This document shows, one piece after another, positions 52,614 through 63,693 of a stretch of 64,000 bases of DNA. This DNA is from Xestospongia muta (lineage: Eukaryota > Porifera > Demospongiae > Haplosclerida > Petrosiidae): contig OY848918.1 of the NCBI GenBank assembly GCA_963693285.1, positions 3,415,876-3,479,875 on the forward strand, in the 5' to 3' direction. Within the stretch, counting starts at the first letter, position 1. Every line of letters starts with the position of its first letter. A model generated the notes under the pieces. That model was not told the DNA's origin and did no database searches. It saw only the letters and a program-made list of their open reading frames with translations. Both the position numbers and the translations under genes were made by a program.

Positions 52614-53699
52614 CTGGGTTAGCAACCATAACAAACACTCCTCTAAAATATGATGACAAAAATCAAATTGTCAATGAGTAGCAACAAGGCAAGGTCTCTG
52701 TTTTTCTCACTAGCTCTATTTAATCTTTAGTTGAACCAATGTCTTCCAAATTTGATCAATGATACATATAATCAATTCTACAATATTGATATAAAGGACC
52801 CAAGATATTCTGATAATCCTCTCATTGAATACTCAGCATTAACATCATATTCTTCATAGAATTGTAGTGTATTACATATATATAATACAGTATGTTCTAT
52901 CTACAACTTCTAATGTATCTTAATGAAAGTATATAGGTATGATACATGTATATGTACAATATAAGGGTATGGTACATGTACATGTACAATATAGGGGTAT
53001 GATACATGTACATGCACAATATACAGGTGTGGTATATGTACATGTACAATATATAGGTGTGGTATATGTACATGTACAATATATAGGTGTGGTACATGTA
53101 CATGTACAATATATAGGTATGGTTTTAATATATAGATATAATTTTAAGTATTTTCCTTTCTGGTCTTTTGTGGTCAGTGCATATAAGGACACATTGATCT
53201 ACACACATCTCCTTCTCTTCCACTTTCTCCTCCTCATCTTCCAGTGAGGAGTGTCAGTGACAATAAACCTCCTTGTTATTCAGAAAGATACAGATCTTAC
53301 AATGACCACACATGTAATGGAAGTTAGAGGAACAGCTGCTGTGACAACAAACAACAGTAGCTCCAAGGAGATGACAACCATCACATCTCTAGAGAGAACA
53401 AACAAGTTATAATATATAATAGAACACTTCATCTCTATAAGCTAATGGGTACAAATTTATTAAGTTAATTAAAGGATACCCTCTCTCTTATAATATTATT
53501 TAATATTAAGACAGTGTTACAGTGTCATTATATGTACATTGTGTGATTATGTGATCAAACTTTGTTCACTTATTAAAGAGCAAATTTACAAATGTTTCAT
53601 TATGAAAGAAGTAGGTGAGTTAAATGTCTTAACATCAACAAAAATAATATATATATTTTTTCATAAAGTACATACAAACTATCACACTGTATTATTATC
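52614..53699. other. TRIM spacer with PTP remnant and TACATGTA minisatellite
   Basis: 52626-52710 matches part of the last PTP exon (CTCCTCTAAAATATGATGAC). 52932-53130 is a minisatellite of about 30-bp units with GGTATATGTACATGTACAAT. The array 3'-flank block is at 53335-53480. Confidence 0.7.
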
Positions 53700-55970
53700 T
53701 CAATACACTACTAGTCTGTTATTACAATAATCACAAACATACAAATATCCTTCTCTGTCAAATGTTATTCCACGTGGTTTATTAAACTGACCCACACTGC
53801 TACCTTGTCCTCCAAAAGAACGTACAAACTGACCATCTGTAGTGAAGATAGAGATACAATGATTACATTGTTTTGTAATATACATTAGATTGTTATCATC
53901 TATTACAATCCCTAATGGATAACTAAGTTGTCCAGGACCAGATCGTTTGGTACCAAATTGAGACAAAAACTGTCCCTCAGAAGTGAATATCTGGATACGA
54001 TGATTATTGAAATCAGTCACATATACTAACCCTCGTCTATCAATAGTAACATCTAATGGGTTAATAAACTGTCCCTCGGCTGATCCTTTGGTACCAAATG
54101 TGTATGAAAATGTTAGATCAGGATTTAAGACTTGTATACGATGGTTATTGCAATCTGTTACATAAATTTGTCCAGTATTAGAAGAAATGGCAATATTACG
54201 AGGCCCATCAAAGTCCTGTGGTCCACTACCTTGTTTACCAACTGATTTCATACATTTCCCATCCATAGATATCTTCTGGATCTTGTGTTCATCAGCAACA
54301 AGAATAAAGTTATCTGGAGTAATAGCTACACCAAGAGGACTGGAGAACTTGACATTTCCACTTCCTCCACTTTTCTGACCAAATGACTTCACTTTCTTTC
54401 CATCTCTATCTAGTACTGTGACACAGTGAGCACCATACTCACTCACTATAATATGTCCATCATCAGTCACAGCAACTCTCCAGGGTCTGTTAAGTTCTGG
54501 TATAGTATGTATTGGAGTGATGTTGTCAAGGTAAAGATTAAAAGGGATCGTTAGTGAGGTACTATCAACTTGGACATCATTAATTCGGACATTAACTTGA
54601 TGATGACCACGAGTTACAGGACTACAATGTATTGTATACACTCCAGGATGGGTGGTGGTAGTGACTGTAGCTGTGATGGGTGTTGCTGTACCAACTGGTA
54701 CTACACTACAACTGAGTGATGATAGAGGAACAGTAAGAAGACTGGAATCACAAAATTGGATAGATAGTGGGAACGAAACTGTTTTATTATTCATGGCGAT
54801 GTCTTGATGATCAATATTCTTGACTTTACACTGTTGTAGAACAGTAGGTGAGAAGAACACAATATCTCCAATACGATGTAGTGTATCAACAATGTTGCTG
54901 TCTTTAATAAAGTAAACATTATCTTTTTCTCTAGGATTAAACTCTTCAATGCTAACCTGTTGAGTCACATAACTCATATGGTCCATCATTTGTTTTGTAG
55001 AAGTCACTAATTCTTGAGGACGACCCATCTCTAGACTCTGTTCCACAAAATCTTGGCAATCTTTCAATTGACTCATTTTTGTTTCAGCTGATTTCTTCTG
55101 CTCTGATAACACCTGTAGTTTACTACCAGTGACTGTGTCCACCTCCCTAGTCAGCTGTCTCTCAGACTCATGAAGGATATCAATCATTTCTTCCACCATG
55201 ACATGCATCTCCTCTTTGACAACAAATTCTCCTTGCTCTCTGATCTCTTTCTCTCTGTCTGTGAGAGCAGTTAGGGCATCAGTAACAGCAGTGACCTTGT
55301 CATTAACTAACTTCAGACTTGTTTCCAATTTTTGACAATGTTTGGGATACCAGTCAGATACTAAGTCATAATCATGATCTCTATGAATACGTACAGTACA
55401 GTGCTGACAAATGAGTTCTTCACATGTTCCACAAAAGATTTCCAAAGGCTTCTTATGTTTGGAGCATTTTATCTCCTGCTTCTCAGGAAGCAATTTAGAT
55501 GCAAACGATGCTACCTCATCAATACTTCTTATCTTATGATTAGCAATGGGAGCCCAATTTTTGTGAACGTCAATACATTTTGGACAGAGAAACTTGGCAC
55601 ATTCTTTACAGTAACCTGTGGCATTAGTTATAGTACAGTTATCACAGGTTACCTCTTGATGTCCTGACACTTTTGTCATTAGATTGTAGACCTCCTTAAG
55701 GTTGTTAATATGGAAAGCTGTAGGAAAGTCAGCTGCTCCTGTTGTTTGAGGTAGCCGGGTATGATGATGACAAGTGGGACAAGAGATGAAGTAGTTATCT
55801 CCTTGATGATTCAGTGGTAGACCCTCCATACATTGTTGACAGAAATAATGGAGACATGGTAAGGTCTTAGGGTTAGTATAGAGGTCAAGACATATAGCAC
55901 AGGTTAGCTGTTCCTCTAGTTTCTTGTTAGCAGTAGAAGAAGATGTACTAGGTATTGTTTTCTCAACCAT
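53700..55970 (-). CDS. TRIM-NHL E3 ligase-like gene 4
   Basis: Intact intronless gene. An in-frame ATG exists 11 codons upstream (56003), but the family start is MVEKTIPSTSSS at 55970, which I prefer; this gives 756 aa. The RING is complete (CLHYFCQQCMEGLPL). It has two B-boxes, a coiled coil with one extra Val (EFVVKEEMHVM), and filamin and NHL domains. It is closest to gene 5 (shared GSGPQDFDGPRNIAI and DFNNHRIQIF). Upstream are the CArG-type box at 56081-56090 and TCATGTGA at 56141 and 56152. Confidence 0.92.
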   Translation of the reverse strand: MVEKTIPSTSSSTANKKLEEQLTCAICLDLYTNPKTLPCLHYFCQQCMEGLPLNHQGDNYFISCPTCHHHTRLPQTTGAADFPTAFHINNLKEVYNLMTKVSGHQEVTCDNCTITNATGYCKECAKFLCPKCIDVHKNWAPIANHKIRSIDEVASFASKLLPEKQEIKCSKHKKPLEIFCGTCEELICQHCTVRIHRDHDYDLVSDWYPKHCQKLETSLKLVNDKVTAVTDALTALTDREKEIREQGEFVVKEEMHVMVEEMIDILHESERQLTREVDTVTGSKLQVLSEQKKSAETKMSQLKDCQDFVEQSLEMGRPQELVTSTKQMMDHMSYVTQQVSIEEFNPREKDNVYFIKDSNIVDTLHRIGDIVFFSPTVLQQCKVKNIDHQDIAMNNKTVSFPLSIQFCDSSLLTVPLSSLSCSVVPVGTATPITATVTTTTHPGVYTIHCSPVTRGHHQVNVRINDVQVDSTSLTIPFNLYLDNITPIHTIPELNRPWRVAVTDDGHIIVSEYGAHCVTVLDRDGKKVKSFGQKSGGSGNVKFSSPLGVAITPDNFILVADEHKIQKISMDGKCMKSVGKQGSGPQDFDGPRNIAISSNTGQIYVTDCNNHRIQVLNPDLTFSYTFGTKGSAEGQFINPLDVTIDRRGLVYVTDFNNHRIQIFTSEGQFLSQFGTKRSGPGQLSYPLGIVIDDNNLMYITKQCNHCISIFTTDGQFVRSFGGQGSSVGQFNKPRGITFDREGYLYVCDYCNNRLVVY

Positions 55971-56440
55971 AATATGATATACAGAGCAACTGGTCACTTG
56001 CACAAACAGCCTCTGATATCTTGAGATGATTTTTAGTTATAAAAATAGCTGTTATGTATAAAGTATATTATTATAGTGGACCATATAAGGAAATAAAGTA
56101 TATTATAATATATTATAATAATTGATTGAGTTGACACAGATCATGTGATAATCATGTGATATTGTGTTGTAATAAAATAGATATAGATTCCTTGTAAATC
56201 TTAATTGATGTTTTATTTTTTATCTTCTTATATTTTATATGTTAAAGTCATAATGAAAATTCTACATTAGTATATATTGTAGTTACAAACCTACATACAT
56301 TGTCATAGTATGTAGTTGAAACCTACTCATTTACCAGAGCAATAATTTGTTATGATGACTACAATGTATATATTAAATAATATAGAGGCACTCTTACATA
56401 TTATCCTTAGTACATACCGTTATGGATGTATGAGCTCAAT
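55971..56440. promoter_or_regulatory. conserved upstream cassette of TRIM-NHL gene 4
   Basis: AGTTATAAAAATAGCTGTTA (56035-56054), CCATATAAGG (56081-56090) and two TCATGTGA boxes spaced 11 bp. Nearly identical to the gene 5 cassette. Confidence 0.5.
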
Positions 56441-57055
56441 TCTTGTGAATGTCAATACAGTTTGAACAGAGGAGCTTGGCACATTCTTTACAGTAACATG
56501 TGGCATTAGTTGTAGTACAGTTATCACAGGTTATCTGTTGATGTCCTGACACTTTTGTCATTAGATTGTAGACCTCCTTGAGGTTGTTAATTTACTCCCT
56601 TCTCTGCCATAATAAGATAGAATTAAGGATCAAACTGTGCACTTGTAGAAACTTCTCTCAAGATGAGTCAGGTCATGTGATCTTAGTGTACTTATAAAAG
56701 CAGATATTGCATTGGTATAAATATACTATACATATAAGGTATTAACAATAGTATGTATTAAAGTCATAAGTTGAATTGATGCTATATTAATTAATTGTAC
56801 TGTAAATAAAGTTTAAAGATAGCTTGGCTCCACTAATGTGTTTTCTTTTGAACAAACCTGGTCAACTACAATTTTAATACAGATATTGTATATACAATAT
56901 AATGGTTAGTATTGTCCTTGATTTGTTATATAGTACTGTGTTAAGCTATAATTATAATGGTGATTATGATGACAACAAGTGGGACAAGTGATGAAGTAGT
57001 TATCTTCTTGAAGATCCAGTTGTAGACCTTCCAGACATTGTTGACAGTTAGAGTA
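56441..57055 (-). pseudogene. broken TRIM fragments (B-box 1 and RING pieces)
   Basis: 56441-56593 encodes the B-box 1 region (CDNCTTTNATCYCKECAKLL) and is then fused to a start-codon-like piece (about 56600-56615) with the RING deleted. 56968-57053 holds a separate RING scrap (CQQCLEGLQLDLQED-like, CPTC...). Between them is a 160-bp repeat also present at 57120-57330 and 61730-61940. No functional product. Confidence 0.75.
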
Positions 57056-57389
57056 CTTATAAAAGCAGGTGTTGCATTGGTAATGAGTATATTACACATA
57101 ACTATATGTGTAATATACTCTTGCTATATTAATTAATTGTACAATGTAAGTGATATAATAAAGTTTAAAGATAGCTTAACTCCACTAATGTGTTAGCTAT
57201 TGAACAAACCTAGTTAGCTATAATTTTACTATAGATGTTGTATGTACAACATAATGGTTTAGTATTGTCCTTGATTTGTTATATAGTACTGTGTTAAGTT
57301 ATAGTTATAACAAATATTGTTTATATTATTATATTAAATAGGGGTTAATGATGCAATAAAAATCAATTAATAATATTGTAATACAAGAC

Positions 57390-57570
57390 AGTCTATGATG
57401 ATATACTTTTCTTCTTTTCTTAAACATATTTAGTAATTTAGCTCCTCTCCCTTGTCCACTAATCTTCTCCTCACCTCGAGCAGGTGGTCCCCACAAACAC
57501 TCCTCTAAAATATGATGACAAAAATCAAATTGTCAATGAGTAGCAACAAGACAGGGTCTCTGTTTTTCTC
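57390..57570 (-). pseudogene. copy of the last PTP exon inside the TRIM array
   Basis: Closely matches 62000-62150 of the receptor PTP gene: [20 protein letters not shown], then [12 protein letters not shown]. The upstream half of the exon is missing and the sequence diverges after GTAGCAACAAGACAGGG. It marks a tandem duplication unit of about 4.6 kb. Confidence 0.8.
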
Positions 57571-58440
57571 ACTAGCTCTATTTAATCTTTAGTTGAACCA
57601 GTGTCTTCCAAATTTGATCAATGATACACGTAATCAATTCTACAATATTGATATAAAGGACCCCAGATATTCTGATACTCCTCTCATTCAATACTCAGCA
57701 TTAATATCATAATCTTCATTGCAATGTTCTTCATATATATATGTATATAATACAGTATGTTCTATCTACCACATCTAATGTATCTTAATGAAGTATATAT
57801 ATAGGTATGGTACATGTACATGTACAAAATATTGATATGGTACATGTACATGTACAATATATGGGTATGGTTTTAATCTATAGATATAGTTTTTAAGTAT
57901 TTTCCTTCCTGGTCTCTTGTGGTCAGTGCATATGAGGACACATCGATTTACATACATCTCCTTCTTCTCCACTCTCTCCTCCTCTTCATCTCTTAATGAG
58001 GAGTGTCAGTGACAATAAACCTCCTTGTTTGTTATTAAGAAAGATTCAGTTCTTATGATCAGCACACATGTAATGGAAGTTAGAGGAATAACTGCTGTGA
58101 CAACAACCAAGAGTAGCTCCAAAGAGATAACAGCCATCACATCTCTAAAGAGAACAAACAAGTTATAATATATAGTAGAACATCTCATCTCTATAAGCTA
58201 ATGGGTACAAATTTATTAAGTTAATTAAAGGACACACTCTCTTATATGGCTATTTAATATTAAAACTGTTACAGTGTACATTGTGTGATTATGTGATTAA
58301 ACTTTGTTCACTTGTTGAAGAGCAATTTTACAAATGTTCTCATTATGAAAGAAGTAGGTGAGTTAAATGTCTTAACATCAACAAAAATAATATATACATT
58401 TTCATAAAGTACATACAAACTATCACACTGTATTATTATC
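57571..58440. other. TRIM spacer
   Basis: TACATGTA units at 57800-57870 and the array 3'-flank block at 58080-58330. No gene. Confidence 0.65.
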
Positions 58441-60708
58441 TCAATACACTACTAGTCTGTTATTTAAATGATCACAAACATACAAATATCCTTCTCTGTC
58501 AAATGTTATTTCACATGGTTCATTAAACTGACCCACACTACTACCTTGTCCTCCAAAAGAACGTACAAACTGACCATCAGTAGTGAAGACAGAGATACAA
58601 TGATTACATTGTTCTGTAATATACATTTGGTTGTTATCATCTATTAAAATCCCTAATGGATAACTAAATTGTCCAGGACTAGATCCTTTGGTACCAAATT
58701 GAGACAAAAACTGTCCCTCAGAAGTGAATATCTGGATACGATGATTATTGAAATCAGTCACATACACTAACCCTTGTCTATCAATAGTAACATCTAATGG
58801 ATTAATAAACTGTCCCTCGGCTGATCCTTTGGTACCAAATGTGTATGAAAATGTTAGATCAGGATTTAACACTTGTATACGATGGTTATTGCAATCTGTT
58901 ACATAAATTTGTCCAGTTTTAGAAGAAATGGCAATATTACGAGGCCCGTCAAATTCCTGTGGTCCACTACCTTGTTTACCAACTGATTTAATACATTTCC
59001 CATCCATAGATATCTTCTGAATCTTGTGTTCATCAGCAACAAGAATAAAGTTATCTGGAGTAATGGCTACACCAAGAGGACTGGAGAACTTGACTTTTTC
59101 ACTTCCTCCACTCTTCACACCAAATGACTTCACTTTTTTTCCATCTCTATCTAATACTGTGACACAGTGAGCACCATACTCACTTACTACAATATGTCCA
59201 TCATCAGTCACAGCAACTCCCCAGGGTTCAACAAGCTCAGGAATAGTACGTACAGGAGTAATGTTATCAAGGTAAGGATTAAAAGGTATCACTATAGAGG
59301 TACTGACAACTTGGACATCATTAATTTGGACATTCACTTGATGATGACCACTAGTTACAGGATTACAATGTATTGTATACACTCCTGGATGGGTGGTGGT
59401 AGTGACTGTAGCTGTAATGGGTGTAGCTGTACAAACTGGTATTACACTACAACTGAGTGATGATGGAGGAACAGTAAAAAGACCGGATTCACGAAATTGG
59501 ATAGATAGTGGGAATGAAACTGTTTTATTATTCATGGTGATGTGTTGATGATCAATATTCTTGACTTTACACTGTTGTAGAACAGTAGGTGAAAAGAACA
59601 CAATATCTCCAATATGATGTAGTGTATCAACAATGTTGCTGTCTTTAATAAAGTAAACATTATCTTTTTCTCTAGGATTAAACTCTTCAATGTTAACCTG
59701 TTGAGTCACATGACTCATATGGTCCATCATTTGTTTTGTAGATGCCACTACTTCTTGAGGACGACCCATCTCTAGACTCTGTTCCACAAAATCTTGACAA
59801 TCCTTCAATTGACTCATTTTTGTTTCAGCTGATTTCTTCTGATCTGACAACACCTGTAGTTTACTACCAGTGACTGTGTCTATCTCTATTGTCAACTGTC
59901 TCTCACACTGATGAAGGATATCAATCATTTCTTCTAGCATGACATGCATCTCCTCTTTGACAACTTCTCCTTGCTCTCTGATCTCATTTTCTCTGTCTGT
60001 GAGAGCAGTTAGGACATCAGTAACAGCAGTGGCCTTGTCATTAACTGTCGTCAGACTTGTTTCTAATTTTTGACAATGTTTGGGATAGTAATCAGAGATT
60101 AAGTCATAATCATGATCTCTATGGATACGTACAGTACAGTGCTGACAAATGGGCTCTTCACATGTTCCACAAAAGATTTCCAAGGGCTTCTTATGTTTGG
60201 AGCATTTTATCTCCTGCTTCTCAGGAAGCAATTTAGATGCAGACATTGCTACCTCATCAATACTTGTTATCTTATGATCAGCAATGGGAGCCCAATTCTT
60301 GTGAACATCAATACATTTTGGACAGAGAAACTTGGCACATTCTTTACAGTAACCTGTGGCATTAGTTGTAGTACAGTTATCACAGGTTACCTCTTGATGT
60401 CCTGACACTTTTGTCATTAGATTGTAGACCTCTTTGAGGTTGTTAATATGGAAAGCTGTAGGAAAGTCAGCTGCTCCTGTTGGTTGAGATAGCCGGGTAT
60501 GATGATGACAAGTGGGACAAGAGATGAAGTAGTTATCTCCTTGACAATCCAGTGGTAGACCCTCCATACATTGTTGACAGAATGAATGGAGACATGGTAA
60601 GGTCTTAGGGTTAGTATAGATGTCAAGACATATAGCACAGGTGAGCTGTTCCTCTAGTTTTTTGAGGGCTGTAGAGGAAGATGTACTAGGTACTGTTTTC
60701 TCAGCCAT
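58441..60708 (-). CDS. TRIM-NHL E3 ligase-like gene 5
   Basis: Intact intronless gene. Family start MAEKTVPSTSSS at 60708 (an upstream in-frame ATG at 60741 adds 11 residues); 755 aa. RING ([20 protein letters not shown]), B-boxes (CGTCEEPICQHC), coiled coil, filamin and NHL are complete. It is most similar to gene 4, with face differences such as ELVEPWGV, FNEPCEI and CDHLNNRL. The upstream cassette has CCATATAAGG at 60819-60828 and TCATGTGA at 60879 and 60890. Confidence 0.93.
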   Translation of the reverse strand: MAEKTVPSTSSSTALKKLEEQLTCAICLDIYTNPKTLPCLHSFCQQCMEGLPLDCQGDNYFISCPTCHHHTRLSQPTGAADFPTAFHINNLKEVYNLMTKVSGHQEVTCDNCTTTNATGYCKECAKFLCPKCIDVHKNWAPIADHKITSIDEVAMSASKLLPEKQEIKCSKHKKPLEIFCGTCEEPICQHCTVRIHRDHDYDLISDYYPKHCQKLETSLTTVNDKATAVTDVLTALTDRENEIREQGEVVKEEMHVMLEEMIDILHQCERQLTIEIDTVTGSKLQVLSDQKKSAETKMSQLKDCQDFVEQSLEMGRPQEVVASTKQMMDHMSHVTQQVNIEEFNPREKDNVYFIKDSNIVDTLHHIGDIVFFSPTVLQQCKVKNIDHQHITMNNKTVSFPLSIQFRESGLFTVPPSSLSCSVIPVCTATPITATVTTTTHPGVYTIHCNPVTSGHHQVNVQINDVQVVSTSIVIPFNPYLDNITPVRTIPELVEPWGVAVTDDGHIVVSEYGAHCVTVLDRDGKKVKSFGVKSGGSEKVKFSSPLGVAITPDNFILVADEHKIQKISMDGKCIKSVGKQGSGPQEFDGPRNIAISSKTGQIYVTDCNNHRIQVLNPDLTFSYTFGTKGSAEGQFINPLDVTIDRQGLVYVTDFNNHRIQIFTSEGQFLSQFGTKGSSPGQFSYPLGILIDDNNQMYITEQCNHCISVFTTDGQFVRSFGGQGSSVGQFNEPCEITFDREGYLYVCDHLNNRLVVY

Positions 60709-61171
60709 AATATGATATATAGAGCAACTGGTCACTTGCACAAACAGCCCCTGATATCTTGAGATGATTTTTAGTTATAAAAATAGCTGTTATGTATAAA
60801 GTATATTATTATACTGGACCATATAAGGAAATAAAGTATATTATAATATATTATAATAATTGATTGAGTTGACACAGATCATGTGATAATCATGTGATAT
60901 TGTGTTGTAATAAAATAGATGTAGATTCCTTGTAAATCTTAATTGACATTTTATTTTTAACCTTTTATATTTTATATGTTAAAGTCATAATGAAAATCCA
61001 CATAAGTATATACTATAGTTACAAAACTACATACATTGTCATAGTATATAGTTGAAACCTACTCATTTACCAGAGCAATAATTAATTATGAAGACTACAA
61101 TGTATATATTAAATAATATAGAGGCACTCTTACATATTATCCTTAGTACATACCATTATTGATGTATTAGC
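60709..61171. promoter_or_regulatory. conserved upstream cassette of TRIM-NHL gene 5
   Basis: Same order of elements as upstream of gene 4: AGTTATAAAAATAGCTGTTA, CArG-type box, paired TCATGTGA. Confidence 0.5.
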
Positions 61172-61480
61172 TTAATTCTTGTGAATGTCAATACAGTTTG
61201 AACAGAGAAACTTAGCACATTCTTTACAGTAACCTGTGGCATTAGTTGTAGTACAGTTATCACAGGTTACCTGTTGATGTCCTGACACTTTTGTCATTAA
61301 ATTGTAGACCTCTTTGAGGTTGTTAATATGGAAAGCTGCAGGAACTTCAGCTGCTCCTGTTGGTTGAGGTAACTGGTACAATGACAACAAGTGGGACTAG
61401 AAATGATGTAGTTATCTTCTTGAAAATCCATTGGTAGACCTTTCAGACATTGTTGACAGTTAGAAAGCTGTAGAGGAGGA
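61172..61480 (-). pseudogene. TRIM fragment (RING end to B-box 1)
   Basis: Encodes QLPQPTGAAEVPAAFHINNL to FLCSNCIDIHKN, plus a damaged RING and initiator region (about 61385-61480) with substitutions and small deletions. No coiled coil or NHL follows. Confidence 0.85.
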
Positions 61481-61987
61481 GGTACTAGGTACTACCTTCT
61501 CTGTTATTATAGGATATAATTAAAGAACAAACTGTTCACTTGTAGAAACCTCTCTCAAGATGAGTCAGATCATGTGATCTCGTGGTACTTATAAGACAAG
61601 TGTTGCATTGTTAATGAGTATATTACACATAGCCCCTATATATTATATACAGACAACTCACTCTGACTTTAATATATAACAATAGTGTATATGTATTGAG
61701 GGTCATAGTTGACTTGATGCTATATTAATTAATTGTACAATGTAAGTGATATAATAAAGTTTAAAGATAGCTTAACTCCACTAATGTGTTAGCTATTGAA
61801 CAAACCTAGTTAGCTACAATTTTACTATAGATGTTGTATGTACAACATAACGGTTTAGTATTGTCCTTGATTTGTTATATAATACTGTGTTAAGTTATAA
61901 TTATAACAAATATTGTTTATATTATATTTATATAGGGGTTAATGATGTAATAAAAAATCAATTAATAATATTGTAATACAAGACAGT
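61481..61987. other. spacer, duplicated block
   Basis: 61730-61940 is about 90% like 57120-57330. TCATGTGA at about 61570. No gene. Confidence 0.6.
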
Positions 61988-63693
61988 CTATGATGATATA
62001 CTTTTCTTCTTTTTCTTAAACATATTTAGTAATTTAGCTCCTCTCCCTTGTCCATCAATCTCCTCCTCACCTCGAGCAGCTGGTCCCCACAAACACTCCT
62101 CTAAAATACGATGACAAAAATCAAATTGTCTCTGAGTAGCAACAAGACCAGGTCTCTGTGACAACAGACCACGAAATACGGAATCTAACAGATAAGGGTC
62201 TTGATCAAATGGATCAGGATTTGAGCTGGAGGTCTGGAGTAGTTCATACACTACAGACACAGCACAGTAACATCCTGCTCGTCCTCCTCCATGAGAACTT
62301 ACTACTACTAATGGCTGTATGAGATAAAGAGTGTGTATAAAGATTAATGACAATGGTTGCTATGGTAACATACTCCACTTGTTGGTGTAGAAACCCTGGC
62401 TGCTAGACTTCGATGAAATAAAAAGGCGATATGTTGTGCACTTTGAGGAACTCCTGAATAAGTACATGTAAGATATGTACATGTACATGTAATGTGCAGG
62501 TGATGTGCACGTACATGTACATGTAATGTGCAGGTGATGTGCATGTACATGTACATTACATGTAATGTAATGTACATGTAATGTGCAGGTGATATACATG
62601 TAATGTGCATGTGATGTGCATATACATGTACATTATATGTAATGTAATGTACATGTAATGTGCAAGTGATATACATGTAATGTTTAGGTGATGTGCATGT
62701 ACATGTAATATGCAAGTGATGTGCATCTATATGTACATTACATTATATTACATTACATATACATTACATTACATTATATTACATGTAATGTAATGTACAT
62801 GTATTTATAGACAGATGTACATTCCTTACCATTTTGTGGCCAGTTTGGATAATGAAACATTGTCATTCGTTCTGTTATATCATCATCATAACTGTGTATT
62901 ATCATAGCTATCTCCGTCATTCCTTCTACATTAGTAGGAGATTCCTTCTCCACTTTGACATACAGTGAGTCTGTAAACCACTGTCCCACAATGACTACTG
63001 GGTGGAGCTGGTAGTCATCCCCCTTTTCTGGCCAGAATGGCTTGTTGTCATTTCCGATAATAACAACCACACCCACTCTGAGCTCCCAAATCATTCTAGA
63101 CAAGAAATATAGTGAGGAAATGAGTGATGTAAATGAATTTATTTACCTCCAGAAATCTGGTATTGTTTTCTCCATAGGCCATTGAGCAATAATGTAGGAT
63201 TTAGGATAAGAAGGTGAACCAACAAAACTAGGAGACAAATTATATTATAATTAAACCTCCATATTATCATTTAGTGTGTCATCTATTCATCCATCTATCC
63301 ATCCATTCAATCATCATCCATCTATCAATCCATTCATTTATTCATCCATCCATCCATGATTCATCTGTCAATCCATCCATCCATTCATCCATCCATCTAT
63401 CCATCAATCCATTCATCCATCCATCTATCCATTATTCATCTATCCATCCATCCATTCATTTACTTTGCATTAATATAATCTGATCCCAGATCTTCCATAA
63501 CTCTTTGTAGTCTCACTCTTGTATGACTTGGAGCTAGAACACCACCATCTCTATTTTTGTCATTATTACAAGCTAAACCAGCCATGAAATTATTATATTC
63601 TACAGTTTTAGCATAACTGGTAACATTGTCATAACCTTTGTGAATAAAACCACCCATTTTGAGTATATCAATACGTTTCCTGAGACCAGATAT
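61988..63693 (-). CDS. receptor-type protein tyrosine phosphatase, 3' end with degenerate PTP domain (5' part outside window)
   Basis: Exons 63464-63693, 63147-63227, 62830-63095, 62374-62453 and 61988-62314 join in phase and cover one PTP fold. LGSDYINA + [18 protein letters not shown] and [20 protein letters not shown] are the usual PTP blocks. The WPD loop reads WPQNG. The signature HCSAGVGRTG is [10 protein letters not shown], so the nucleophilic Cys is Ser and the preceding His is Val. The domain cannot be an active phosphatase; this is typical of membrane-distal D2 pseudophosphatase domains. The C-terminus is Lys-rich (FKKKKKS). Earlier exons (D1, TM, ectodomain) would lie beyond 64000. 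Intron repeats: TACATGTA at 62465-62815 and (ATCC)n at 63280-63455. Confidence 0.85.
62465..62815. repeat. TACATGTAATG repeat in a PTP intron
   Basis: Irregular repeats of TGTACATGTAATGTGCAGGTGATG and palindromic variants fill most of this intron. Confidence 0.85.
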
